Assembly (NCBI RefSeq): GCF_029227915.1
Contig: NC_079881.1
Location: 18,079,501-18,143,500 of the forward strand
DNA from: Hydractinia symbiolongicarpus
Taxonomy: Eukaryota > Cnidaria > Hydrozoa > Anthoathecata > Hydractiniidae
Direction: 5' to 3'
DNA length: 64,000 bases
The position numbers and the translations under genes were made by a program. Shown one piece after another: positions 43,406 to 54,245 of the stretch (the first letter of the stretch is position 1; every line of letters begins with the position of its first letter). The notes under the pieces were generated by a model. It saw only the letters and a list, made by a program, of their open reading frames with translations, was not told the origin of the DNA and searched no databases.

Positions 43406-44975
43406 AAAAACTAACTGAATAATGAGAGCATCAGTTGATTTCTACCGTCATTGGAGTTTTCGGCCCCGTCCTAGCACGGACTAATCAATAACTCCTCGTG
43501 ATAGTGGGCCATACCTTTGTTTAGGTATTCTCATCAATTAGTAAGAACAATTTTCTTTTTTTAACTTACCGTTCTCTTTGTCGTGCATATGTATGTCTTG
43601 CTACAACAGCTACTCGAGTGAAAAGAGGTCGATTTTAAGACATGTGCAGCCATATATAGTTGAAGGGCCGTTTAAACGGGCTGTTGTCAACTGTTGTTCG
43701 TCTTTTTCAAAAAAGCGCAATGTGAGTATTAGTTGTTGCCATAGCGATATGGGTTATGATTAATTTAAGAGACCGGTTGCAACTTTGTACTCAGGTCTCT
43801 TTTATAAGTAAAACACAATTTAGGATTTTAGTACGGCTAATTTCAGAGTTGGACACGGCTAAAGGTGTCCATGCGTTACGTTTTGTTGAAAGTTTGTGTC
43901 AACAGGCCGTTCTACAGTATATTTTTTGTTTGATATTTTAAGGCACAATGGTGGTACATAATGTTGCTATGGTAATATGAATTTTAGTTGGTTGGAAAAA
44001 CAGTTTAGGTGTCAAGTGTCGTTTAGAAGTTGATTTGGGCACTATGTCTCTATGTTGTTAGATGGCTGTGGTAACAGACCGTTATTAAATGTCGTTCGAT
44101 TCGACCAATTGTAAATATTTTTTTCATATCATGAGTACAATGAGTTGCTATGGTGATATGGATTTCTCTTCTTTTTAAGAGAGTTGGTATATTGTAGCTC
44201 ATGTCACGACGTTGTTTTATTTTGTGTTTCAGAATTAACGGTACCTTTGTTCGTTACACTTCCTCCTAAAATGACGGAACAAGTTAGTTCCCAGTATCTT
44301 TGCATTAAATGTATTGTGATGTGTTTTATAACGGTGTATATCAAGTTTTCCTGTTAGCTATAATAGAGTTGGTAATGGGGGAAGAAAGTTGGTCTTATAT
44401 AAAGAAAGTTACGCTTATAAAAAAAGAAAGTTACGCTTATAAAAAAACAGTTTATATCAATGATGGTATTTGTTTGTGGATTTATTGTACTTTTCTTGTG
44501 CTTCAAGGTTGGTTGTTGATGAAACCTTTGAAATCGACATTGAAATGGAACGTTCGATCTCATCTCCACCTTTAGGTTTTGTTGTCGAATTGCCAAGGTT
44601 ATTGTTTAAGAAAACGAAGAAAGGGTATGTTTTATCACTATTAAAAATATTTTAAGACATAAAAATCCCTTTCTTTGTGTAATTCGTCAAAATAAAATTC
44701 CCGCCAAAATAAACATTTTTTTTGTATTCGCCAAACTTAATCCACGCCAAACTTTATAAAATTTATCATTTGCCAATTTAAATACTCGGCAAAATTTATC
44801 CACCTAAAGATATTTTAATCTCTGGGGAGCAATTTATTTCTCGGATTTTATTTTCTTATCGATAGGCTTGATTTACCCTGAGATATTTATATAAGAAAAC
44901 CGATATGATATCCCTAAAAAGGTTTATTATAACTATACTTTACTGTAAAATAGTCTGTGAAACTGTGTATGCATT
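43406..44975. other. Unannotated interval
   Basis: About 1.6 kb without a recognised domain. Several short ORFs (43578, 43756, 44309, 44470) have no motifs. A 24-bp direct duplication (GTTACGCTTATAAAAAAA) lies near 44410-44450, and 44690-44830 holds several 'CGCCAAA' phrases suggestive of an old repeat. Confidence 0.4.
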
Positions 44976-44978
44976 CAT

Positions 44979-45052
44979 GCCCTGTTGGTCTAATGGTAAT
45001 GACTCTCATTTTTAAATAAAAGATCCAGGTTCAAGACCTGATTGGTGGACAA
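44979..45052 (+). repeat. tRNA-like sequence (degenerate)
   Basis: It has an A-box-like TTGGTCTAATGGTAATGACT and a B-box-like GGTTCAAGACC with a mostly paired T arm (CCAGG/CCTGA, four of five pairs). The acceptor stem does not pair well. More likely a tRNA-derived repeat or pseudogene than a working tRNA. Confidence 0.3.
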
Positions 45053-45159
45053 AAATGAATTGTTTTGGGGGCGACAATGTCCAGAAGATTGAAAACAATA
45101 AATTATATTAACAATAAATGTACAAAAATAAAGGAAATGAAGAAATATGTTAGGAAAGT

Positions 45160-46395
45160 CTTGAGTACTTTGTTGAATTTCCTATTATTTTTCTCGTTCA
45201 GGTCGTTCTTTGGGGACGTTGTACGTCCGTTTTCGATCATTTTGGACACGAATTTCTCTATCAACCGCCCGATAGTACGAACTTAGAGCAATTTCTCTGA
45301 GAAAATTATGATTCTTTTTTTTCATGACCTTTTTAGCAACAAAGCGTTTTAAATATCGATGCCATGAAATTTTAAACTTAGGCTTGTAAGTGCCTTCGCG
45401 GGATTTTCGTTTTTAACAGCCTATAAAAAAGATGAAATAACAACGGAAAGTTATGTATTAAAATATAGATGACGTGCCAATAAACTTTACCTGTTCCCGA
45501 TATACGTTGAGTTTATGATCCAGCGCAGCTAGTTCAACCCCCGCAACCACTTTTTCTTGCTCAAAAAAAATGCTTTTGGGTAAGTAACGAATCTTTAATG
45601 CATGGAACACTTCTAAATACGTGGTAAAGATATTTTCATTCAGCTTCCTGATATCTTTTACAAAATGTGCATTAATGACGACATTCTTAAGGGCTTCGTA
45701 GGCAGGTGAACCTGGCGTTAACCAATTTCTGCTTTGAGCCTCTTCGACAGAATACTTTTCATGCTCACATTTAGTGTAATAGATACCAGGAAATGAATGT
45801 CGATTACGCGAGTGATAAATAACTGAAAGAAATAGTTCAACCAATTCTTCAGGATTACCATGACATGTCTTTATTGACCAATATAAATGATTTACTATTG
45901 ATGGAAAACCCTCTCCCAGTTTTTGATACGCTATAAAAAAGCTTGACAATTATATTGCACGTATTCACTATATTGCTACCAGATACCATTCCAGAACTTA
46001 CTTTTTTTCTTTGCAAACTTCACAAGCTATTTTGACATGTTTTTCGCTAAGTGCCACGGATCGAACTGGTGTATTGTGTGTTTAAATTTATCGTCTGTTG
46101 CCATTAATTTTCGTATTTGTATGTGCCTATCAGTGGAGACAGCTCTAACACCAACCTCATCATCTAACCTTTTCACGCAAGTCATGAAGCCGTGCTTTTC
46201 CATTCCTAAATATGAGATCAGTGTCACTTTTAACAGTGTATACATATAACAAGCAATGGTACTTATGTAGGGTTACGTATAGTACCTACCTTGCGAATTT
46301 TTGACTTGCTTTACATTTACAACTTCCATATCTAAAACTTTGTTTGTTTTACAGTCCATTGACGTTACTATAAAATAGGTTGCGTTGTGGCCAGG
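45160..46395 (-). pseudogene. Second Kolobok transposase, cut by LINE copy D
   Basis: Minus exons: about 46390-46290 (DSPGHNATYFIVTSMDC ... VVNVKQVKNSQG), 46245-46027 (GMEKHGF, VSTDRHIQI, HQFDPWHLAKN), 45949-45458 (FPGIYYTKCEHE, LKIRYLPKSIFFEQEK) and a basic C-terminal piece from about 45420 (YKPKFKISWHRYLKRF). It parallels 6791-8224 exon by exon. LINE copy D begins at its upstream edge, around 46395. No matching P2X7-like gene or inverted ends were found here. Confidence 0.75.
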
Positions 46396-46399
46396 ACTG

Positions 46400-46968
46400 T
46401 CCGACTGGCCACCTACACCGACGTCGATATTACCACCACACTTAAGTTCTTACCTGATTATGAGCCAGTAAAACCATCTAGATGTCATAAAATATCCTTT
46501 GTTCCAGCTGGTAAACTTCTTCCCACCAAAAAGCATTCAAAAATTCAAGGAATCCTTCACCTGGCCTCTGATTGGAGATTATTGTCAGACTTAGATTTAA
46601 CCCTAATAGTACCACCTTATCTTGCTGTAACTCAACTTCGTCCGGACATACTTTTAACTTCTGCCATGACTAAAATTGTAATTATCCTTGAATTAACTTG
46701 CCCATGCGAAGAGTACATGGAGACTTGGCATGGAGTCAAGGTTGATAAATACTTGTCACTTTGTTCCGTCATGAGATTAAACAATTGGTCTGTGCATTTC
46801 TTTGTTGTTGAAGTAGGAGCTAGGGGATTTTGTTCCGAAAATGTCAGAATCTGCCTCCGTCGCCTCGGCTTTTCTAACATGTCTGTGCGTTACACTCTGA
46901 AATCTCTTACTGAGTCATCTATGCGATCGTCGTTTTACATCTGGCTATCTCGAGATTCTTTGTCTTAA
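46400..46968 (+). pseudogene. RLE endonuclease domain, LINE copy D
   Basis: Best-preserved endonuclease of the family. From LKFLPDYEPVKPSRCHKISF it continues RDWRLLSDL-like sequence (SDWRLLSDLDLTL), then LRPDILLTSAMT, VIILELTCPCEE and KVDKYLSLC: the R-PD, E and K-x3-Y positions of R2-type restriction-like endonucleases, all intact. After WSVHFFVVEVGARGFC comes the helix-rich end SSFYIWLSRD. The zinc knuckle is lost by truncation. It terminates at TAA 46966-46968, after which the same frame runs on for 85 codons into the USP Cys box. Confidence 0.75.
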
Positions 46969-47004
46969 ATTCATCCTGGTAGGGATCCACAGCATACCGC
47001 ACAA

Positions 47005-47755
47005 TTGATACCAACTGTTTCAAAGAAATCATCCAAGTCACAAGCAACTTCGACCACTAGCTTTAAGGACACGAATCATCAGGACGTAACAAAGAGCTCC
47101 AGTACCTTTCCTGCACAAGAATCACTAGGTACCAACATTGGCTTGCTGCATTTCCGCAACACATGTTACATCAATTCAATCTTGCAATGTTTTTATGTTT
47201 TTTTTATGTGTTCAACACTCGTGTGAAAATCTGCACTACTTGCAGCGCTTGCAATAATATTAGCACCTCTGAGCAAGTAAGTGCATTTCTTCAACTTCCC
47301 TTGACATCGACTGTACAATCTTCAATTGATAAAATTTTGGAGAGCGAAGAATTGCAGGTGTCAATTCGTACTTCTGTCACTACTGCAATAGTTACCAAAC
47401 TGCAACAGTTGAAAAAGAAGTCGCAGAGTGCAGTTCAATTTTGGTTCTGCAATTAAAGCGCTTTGCCTATAACAAAGGTCTTGTGTTTAAGGTTTGTTCT
47501 CCTGTCACATTTTACCCAGGCACCGTTTCTATACCTATCACTGTAGACAGTGAAGTCTCTTGTCGCAAGCACTACAACTTAAGGGCTGTAATTAATCACT
47601 CTGGAAATTTGAACAATGGCCATTACACTACTGTTGCTTATAACCAAGTGCATGGTAAGTGGTTTCATTGCAACGACAGAGCAGTGGTCCCTTGCAAACA
47701 AAGATTGTTTGATGGTGTACAACCTTACATCCTTTTCCTTGAAGAGCTTTGGTAA
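47005..47755 (+). pseudogene. USP (C19) domain, LINE copy D
   Basis: Frame 47005-47226 gives the Ser/Thr-rich linker and Cys box (FRNTCYINSILQCFY; the Gly before Asn is Arg). A deletion then removes the QQD region. Frame 47163-47456 has CTTCSACNNIS, and 47441-47755 supplies the LQLKRFAYNKG strand, YPGTVSIPITVDSEV, NNGHYTTVAYN (catalytic His), WFHCNDRAVV and ILFLEELW-stop. Two frameshifts separate the pieces. The latter ORF is clearly of the USP fold's C-terminal half. Confidence 0.75.
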
Positions 47756-48502
47756 ATTGCAGTCAGCACCACAACTTCCGGTTTATGTCAGCAAGGGGGT
47801 TTGACTATTCTTTTTTTTAATTTTTTTATAGTATTGTCTTTGCAGAGTGACGACTCCACTTATTACCCAGTCAAAATAAAAGCGAAAAACAAATAAAAAT
47901 TACGCCAGCAAGGGGGTTTGACTGTACCAGATCCCTATCTTTGAAGAGTGACGACTTTACTTATTACCCCTGACAAAAAGGAAAAAACAAAAAAAAAATT
48001 AAAACATATTAAAATTATGTCAGCAAGGAAGTTTGACTCCACTAGTCTTATCTTTGGAGAGTGACGACTCCACTTCTCACCCCAGTCACACATGATTGTA
48101 CAGAGAGGACAGATGAAAAGTTATGGATAAAACAAATGTCTGCTTCCTGCTGAAGACTGTTCGCAGACTTTTTTGAGGTAACTCAGTGACTTATAACAAA
48201 ATTTTATTAATTTCATTTAATCTATTTGCATATTCGCTATTCAATCCAGTGTATTTATTTTAAATATTCTGTTTTTCACCCACCTCATTGTTTAAATCCT
48301 TTTCTAAGTATTTAGAAATTTATTTTCCTCCAGTTGTTTTACTTTTTGAGCAAGTCTACAGCAACAATTATCTGTGTAAGGCTGAGTATTGGATCTCCGT
48401 AACACATGTGAAAAGCTACAGCCAGGGTCACAAGTCCTGTCGCACAGAGTTGTTTGCTTTAACTTAAACACGTTCATTTAAGAATAACGTGCATTTCTTT
48501 GG

Positions 48503-49045
48503 GTGGGTGCAAGGGGTTTCTGTTCAGAATCAGTAAGGACCTGTTTTCGTGGCCTTGCTTTCCCTAACAAGCCTTTACGTTCCCTATTAAAATCCCTAAC
48601 TTTTATCTCCATGAGTGCTTCTTTTTACATCCGGATGTCTCGAAATTCTACCACTTGGGTTGAGCCTGAAAAGGCCCCAATCATTCCTGAAGTTTCTTCT
48701 GTTACAAATATGGAATATAAGAAACCAAAAACCCCTAAGAAATCTTACACAAGTCACACAAAATTTTGTAAAATCAAAAAACCCGAAAAACTTGCTACAA
48801 GATCTTTTAAAACAACAGTTGCATTGCTATCTAACACTGATTTTAGGAATAGCAGTCTAAAAAACTTGGGAAACACATGTTATGCAAACTCAATCTTCAA
48901 TGTTTTTATAACCTTCCAAAAGTTAAAGAAGCCATTTCTGTCAGCAAAACAACCTCTAAGCGAGGCGCAGCATTGGTATGTGTTCTTCAAAGTTTGGCTG
49001 TTTCTAGAAGTCCAGTTGACCCTTCCCATTTTTTGCGTGGTATGA
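48503..49045 (+). pseudogene. Single ORF joining RLE C-terminus to USP Cys box
   Basis: One uninterrupted 180-codon frame. Residues 1-50 are the end of the RLE domain (MGARGFCSESVRTCF ... FYIRMSRNST). About 51-117 is a Pro/Ser/Thr/Lys-rich linker. About 119-130 is the USP active-site block (LKNLGNTCYANS, Cys at about 126). A one-base deletion just after shifts the frame, so the rest of the ORF is not USP; the USP frame continues in the ORF beginning 48877. This is direct sequence evidence that the endonuclease and protease are parts of one polyprotein. Confidence 0.8.
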
Positions 49046-49708
49046 GACATCATATCTCAGCTGCGAAGGGATGTGCGTTTAATGTCTTTGCTCAGCACAA
49101 CATCCCTGAGGTTCTTGAATATCTCCTACCTGGTCTGTAATTAGACTTTCCATTTCTTGGAAGTCTTTTTAGTATTGGCATCAAGACATCAACCACTGCA
49201 ATTCATGTCATCATACCATCTCCTCAAAAGTTATAGCACCATGCAACCAACTTTCTTTGCACCCTACGTTACAATCTTCTCTAGATAATTTCTTTAACAG
49301 CGAGGAGTTGTCAGACACTAATGCCTACTTCTGCCAGGTTGGCAACGCTCATCAAACTGCTCTAGTTGTAAAAGAGGTAGTGTCGTGCGGTTCCCTTCTC
49401 GTTTTACAGCTAAATCGTTTGGCCAGTGCCAACGGTCTTGTGTCAAGAATTGCCTCTCGTATTACTGCTTACCCTGGTACCGTTTCCATACCTTTTACCG
49501 TAGATGGAGAAGTGAAATTTCGTAAAAATTTTCAAATAAACGCTATTATCAACCATTGCAGCAACTTAAATAATGGTCACTACACAACCATAGTTTCGAC
49601 CAAATGGTTCACAGGTGCATACATTGCAACGATAGAGCAGTAATTTTCCGTGATTACCGCTTTATTAACAGTCACGAGTCATATGTTTTCTTTTTAGAAG
49701 AGCTGAGG
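48877..49708 (+). pseudogene. USP (C19) domain, LINE copy E
   Basis: Frame 48877-49140 has CFYNLPKVKEAISVSKTTSK and FAQHNIPEVLEYLLPG, ending at a TAA. Frame 49257-49643 has YFCQVGNAHQTALVVKEV, GSLLVLQLNRLA, YPGTVSIPFTVDGEV and NNGHYTTIV (His box). A frameshift then leads to the CNDRAVI and SYVFFLEEL end at about 49708. It retains the middle segment missing in copy B. Three lesions make it inactive. Confidence 0.75.
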
Positions 49709-50844
49709 TAAGAACATTTTAACCAGAATAAGTCAGGAAGGGGGCTTGACTACACTCAGTCTTGTTTATGGAGAGTGACGACTCAATTTATTACCCCAGT
49801 CAAAAAAAAAAAAATCAAATTAAAATTAAGTTAACAAGGGGCTTTGATCACACATGATCTTGTCTTTGGAGAGTAACGAATTCACTTATTACCTGAGTTA
49901 AAAACAAGGAATAGCACATTGAACAGAAAGTGGTCAAAGTTTACTTTAGGAAGATAGGGCTGTTTAGTTTCTGCTTATGGCCTTCCGCGGACCTCTTCGA
50001 GGTGACCCAGCTAGACATCCAGGGTACTTAGGTTCAGAAATATGAGTCGAAACCTACCTGCCCTTGGTTAAAGTTCTGTTCATCTTTTTAAATGTGTTGT
50101 GTCCTTTTTATTTTATTTTTTTTATTTTTTTTTTTTTTTTAATTAATTCCTTGTAAAAATGGAGAATTGTGCTTTTAGAGGCATGTTCTATAGAGGAGTA
50201 CAACCTGTAGCTTATTTCCAAAGACCTAACAGGTTGAGTTCATCATTGCGGTGGCTAGGCACTTCTTTGTAAATTATTTTCTTATGTTTATAAAAAAAAT
50301 ATTTCTTCACTGTTTTTGTTATATTTATTAGAAACGCCATTGTAGCGACGCATTACTTTAATAATTTGCTTGGAGATCATGTTTTTATTTCCTCCTTGTT
50401 TGATCATTCCATTAAAAGTATGGAAGATCGGGATATAAAGTCTTCGACTAGTAAGCAGCATCTGCCAATACGTAAAAATTCGGAAAAGATTGGTCCATAA
50501 AGGTAGATGATGGTATGTTCGCTTCCGATATGGCATGCGTACTATATGGAATGGAAATTTATCTCTTTTTCCGAAGAGTATATATATGGAAGTGCTGTCT
50601 TTTTTTATTTCAATTTCTAAATCTAGGAATGTAGCTTTGGTTCCATGTTGTTCGACTTTCGAATGTTGTTCTGTAGGGTAAATGGTGTTGTAACATGTTA
50701 GGAAATCTTCTCCGTTATTTATTGTACACAGATCATCAATAAATCGTCCTGTGTTGTTGTATTTATATGAACCTCTAGAGATTAATTTTTAAACAATTTT
50801 TTTTTCAAAGAAGTACAAGAACAGGTTTGCCCGAAAGGAGGCTA

Positions 50845-52230
50845 CAATACTGGCCAAAACTATTGGAATTTAGCTGTCCTTCCCCCCTACCCCCATACAC
50901 AGGGCACTATTTTGAGATGGGCAATTGTCTTGAAGAAATTGCCTGTCAACGTTATTAGCAGATATCTGAAACATTCCTGGTAAATGTTCCCTAACAAAGT
51001 TCGCACATGTTTGTCCATTCACATTCCAAGCATACTGGTGACACTTGATTACACCTCGACCGTGGGCAATTGCAACGAAGAAGCGAGCCATGCGACCACC
51101 GACACCTTCTTTCTTCCCCTTCGCTGTGCAGTGTTGGTCGAGACTTTCGCCACGTTTTTTCCAGGTACGGGTTCGAGACGTACGTGCGTGTTGTGCTGGA
51201 TTTGTTTTATGTGCCCATCCAACACTGTCGAAATAAAATGATATGCTTTCTGCCCAAAAATTTGATGGAAGATTCTTGCATCTTCTTGCAAATTCTAACC
51301 TTTTTTTTAGATCTTCAGTTAGAAGTTGACCTTTGCGGCGACATTGCGTGAAACCGTATCCCGCTTTGTTCAAGTACCGTCGAACTGTTCGGTTTGACAC
51401 ATCTCGTTCTGATAAACCTGCCTCTCGCTGTATATCCGTTGAAGAAAAGTCACCAACCGTCTTGCGTAGTTTTGTGACAATCGTGATAATTTTCCGCATT
51501 CCTCTACTTGTGATTTTGCGTGGACGACCCCGTTTTCCCTTAGTGACAGCCAACTTTTCTTTAAAAACTTCGGCTTGAGGGAGCTTCATGTGTCTATAAA
51601 GGGTCGTCCGGGCATACTGAGGGTACATATTTTGCAAGTTGCGAAGTGTTTCACCCTTTTGTTGATGTAGATGGACGGCGTTTTGTTTTATTCATGGCAA
51701 CAGGTTTGTCTACTTTTTATATCTATTATGCACTGAAACGGAGAAAATATTTTGTTATTATTGTATTTATGTTGAAGGAAGACGTGCGGTAGCACTTGTA
51801 AATATTTTATATAGCTACAGAATGGCGAGAACTTTTGTTTAAACAGATTCATATAAGAAAAGACAAAATGTGTCTTCTATGCAAAACACAGAACCTTCAA
51901 ACACAAAGCAGTATGGAGGTGTTGTGATCAACCAGACTACAGCTACACACATGTGGTGACAGGCAGTGAATGTCTAGTGTATACTTGGAAACAAAACAAA
52001 AGTTTCTGAAACTTTTCAAAAAAAGTCTCAACAGCAAGAATATGCAGACAATACTGGACAAAATTATTGGAATTTAGCTGTCCTTCCCCCCTACCCCCAT
52101 ACACAATGTTGATTTGTGTTAAATTTTAAGCATTCAAGGAACAGCCAAAGTCAACACTGTTTAAGGGGGGGAGGGGGCAGGTTTCTTCAGTCCAACAAGA
52201 AGGAATTCCATTATATATTGGCCAGGATTG
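50845..52230 (-). mobile_element. Tc1/mariner transposon inserted in Penelope-like RT
   Basis: The left end is CAATACTGGCCAAAACTATTGG (50845) and the right end is CCAATATATAATGG-containing sequence ending CCAGGATTG (52230). TA lies on each side (50843-50844 and 52231-52232). Ignoring the element and one TA restores the flanking RT frame (GID-L-ASFRANLFL). Near the right end, 52049-52110 repeats the left-end sequence in direct orientation, so the element holds an internal partial copy of its own end. Confidence 0.75.
50870..51637 (-). pseudogene. Tc1-like transposase
   Basis: Minus ORF of 255 codons. It has a paired-like HTH (YARTTLYRHMKLP), KGKRGRPRKIT (GRPR AT-hook-like linker), a second HTH (FSSTDIQREAGL, VSNRTVRRYLNKAGY) and catalytic-domain parts (FWAESISFYFDSVGWAH, FLQDNCPSQNS). 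The canonical DxxD/E catalytic set is partly visible: FDSVGW and QDNCPSQ match the usual first and second Asp. The third acidic residue was not found before the stop at 50870. Upstream codons (AVHLHQQKGE) lie in the same frame but the ATG is shifted, so the start is broken. Confidence 0.75.
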
Positions 52231-52800
52231 TAGGTCAATACCTATGAGGATGCCAATATCTCTATTTAAGACAAGATAGCCGATGGTAAAAAATATTTAG
52301 AAATCAAGAATATGAAACATGTTTGGTAAAAAATGATTGCTAACGCCTTTGTTTGTCTAATACACGGACGTATTGAAAACCCCAGTTTGTTTTGCTTTTT
52401 ACAGTCGAAAACGAAACCAATAATCTCTGATAATACATGAATTAACAGATTGCGAGGTATGTTGGTATATAGAGTGCTAAAATCAAATGTGGACATGTTT
52501 TAAGCGTTACCTGGAGTATTTATTTTATCAATAGCAGGAAAATAATTTTGAGCAACCCAAAATTTATTAAACTGAGGATAAAAATAGCTTTTTTATGAGA
52601 GCTTTCAACTTGAGCAAATATCAATTTAAATACCCTAGAAATTACATTAGTCAGAGGTTTCGTGGTACAGTGCTAGGAGGCTACTATAAAACGGAATGAT
52701 GTAGGTGTTTTGTGTACGTTGCTTATCTGTTACATACATACATACCTTACATGAAACGATTCACGAAAATATGGTTTTAAACAAAATTTGCAAACAAATT

Positions 52801-53530
52801 TTGGTGTCTCCTTTGAATCTTTCACAACTACCAATGTCAATTCTCTAGTTACAGAAGGAAATAGCTGAAGGTTGATGATCGAAAACAAACATTTCAAGCC
52901 TTTGATAAGTAAATTTGTATCTCGACATCCTTAAAAGAACTGAATTTTTTAAACTTTCAACATTCACAGGATTGTCTTTCTGAGGATGGCATTTGTTTTC
53001 AAAATATTGGTATTCTTCAGTTCCACAAGTTTCCGCCATGACTACTTTTTACTATGATTTACGAAATAACAATCAAAACATTTTCTTTATCATGATTGGC
53101 TTAAAACAAACTTCTGATTTTACCTAACCTTTCCGATTCAACGCATTTATAAGTGATTTTCTCGTGCTTGGTATTTTTAGCTTGCAGTCGTTAGCGCACT
53201 TTTTGAAATTTTATTATTGTTCATGTTTCTTGCATATTAATTACAGTGAAAAAGGCATGAAATATATATCTTGTTCGCTTTGATAAATTAGCGAAATTTC
53301 TAGTAGCTAGCTAAGATATATTTTATTTGTCGTTCATTAGTTACAAGCCTTTTAATACTTTAAAAAATATCTTACTCCCTTGTTGTCATGTCATTATACT
53401 TTCAGTTTATGCCAAAAAAGTTTTTAAAAAATGCTATATTTTACGATATCAAACTAAACAGACATACTAGGCGCTGCTATTTCCTTATCGTCATTGTTTT
53501 GCCATTCATTCTTCGAACATCCAGGACCTA
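52801..53530. other. Unannotated interval, one small minus ORF
   Basis: The minus ORF 53039-52845 begins in a good ATGGCGG context (MAETCGTEEYQYFENK) and runs 64 codons without a familiar domain. It may be an exon of an unrecognised element. The rest is AT-rich with no feature. Confidence 0.3.
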
Positions 53531-53534
53531 AAGT

Positions 53535-54245
53535 TCAAAATTCTTTTATTGTATTAAAAAAGGTTTACAATACAGCAAGCTGCACTGAAGTATCTTGTCT
53601 ACAGGGACGGTGGATGTAAATAAAATTAGGAGTAGGCTCCCAAAAGAAGGTGCTGAATATTCATCCTTGCTTATTACAAGCATGCGTACTGTCCAACTTG
53701 GACCTATAACTATTCTCGGAGAACATCTTAAAGAGAAAAAGCAATCTTTCACTCACAAACAAGACGACATAAGACAATCCATTAGCTTTTTGATCATCCC
53801 TGTAAAGGGGAGAATGCAGAAGTTTTCCAGTAGCTTCTTATTCTTTGGAGAGAAACCTCCCTTTTTTTCGTTAACATCTCTGTCTTAAAAGGCTAGTTAT
53901 ATCTGCCTTGCGATGTAGTTACTCCTATTCTCAGCTAACAACATAAACGGACTGGTTACAGAACAAACACAAATAGAAAAATATATATCTCAAAAATATA
54001 TAATATACAAATATAAATAAAAACCCTTCTGTGCGCCAGAACTTGTGACTCTGGCTGTAGCTTTCCACATGTGTTACAGGGCCCCAACACGCAGCCTTAC
54101 ACAGGAGGTTGTCATGACAGGACCAGCCTGTACATATTTTGTCAAGCCTGAAGACCAAGTTAGTAAACTTGGGCACCTTACTGAACTGGGGTAATAAGTG
54201 GGGTCGCTACACCCGAAGACAAGCAGAAACCAACCCCCCTTGCTT
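53535..54245 (-). mobile_element. Family-B LINE fragment split by element X
   Basis: Minus-strand sequence 54245-53933 has a hairpin-module relative (GCAAGGGGGGTTGG, GGGTGTAGCGACCC, CTTATTACCCCAGTTC), then a stretch matching 57960-58130 on plus (GGTCTTCAGGCTTGAC, AGAGTCACAAGTTCTGG). It resumes at about 53790-53535 and matches 58230-58330 (ATAGTTATAGGTCC). It is interrupted by the 3' end of the terminal-repeat element (53790-53932). Confidence 0.55.
53790..53932 (+). mobile_element. Terminal-direct-repeat element, 3' fragment (family X, copy 3)
   Basis: It has the last ~27 bp of the interior (CATCCCTGTAAAGGGG) and a complete ~116-bp terminal repeat ending TACTCCTATTCTC. Because interior sequence is attached, it is a 5'-truncated copy and not a solo LTR. 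Confidence 0.7.

Larger units (their letters stand above)
46396..48200 (+). mobile_element. RLE-USP LINE copy D
   Basis: RLE domain (46400-46968), linker, USP domain (about 47140-47755), then the tail with three hairpin modules (47788-47870, 47908-47975, 48018-48090) and part of the long-stem region. The final hairpin and CATTGCGG block are missing. The RLE and USP Cys box are in the same reading frame, separated by one TAA. Copy E follows in the same orientation after about 300 bp. Confidence 0.8.
48503..50280 (+). mobile_element. RLE-USP LINE copy E
   Basis: Starts within the RLE C-terminal part (GARGFCSESVRTCF), then the linker, USP domain to about 49708, two hairpin modules (49731-49800, 49832-49897), the long-stem region, the T-rich spacer, the terminal hairpin and the CATTGCGGTGG block, ending TTATTTTCT near 50283. 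The 3' end falls in the Penelope-like remnant. Confidence 0.8.
50285..52800 (-). mobile_element. Penelope-like retroelement remnant
   Basis: On minus the RT begins near 52700 (NVISRVFKLIFAQVESSHKK), passes INKFWVAQNYFPAI-like sequence and FDFSTLYTNIPRNLLIHVL (52496-52266), and reaches IGILIGIDL (the IGIPMGIDP motif). After the Tc1 insertion it resumes at ASFRANLFLYFFEKK, RFIDDLCTIN and ATFLDLEIEI, then LFGKRDKFPFHIVRMPY and the 50536-50288 ORF. These are RT motifs of Penelope-like elements. Multiple stops are present. The GIY-YIG end was not found; LINE copy E ends there. Confidence 0.75.

Noticed and set aside
44979-45052. Functional tRNA gene
   Set aside because: The A and B boxes are suggestive but the acceptor and anticodon stems do not pair, so it was kept only as a tRNA-like repeat.
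53790-53932. Solo LTR of family X
   Set aside because: About 27 bp of element interior precede the repeat, so it is a truncated copy, not a recombination-derived solo repeat.
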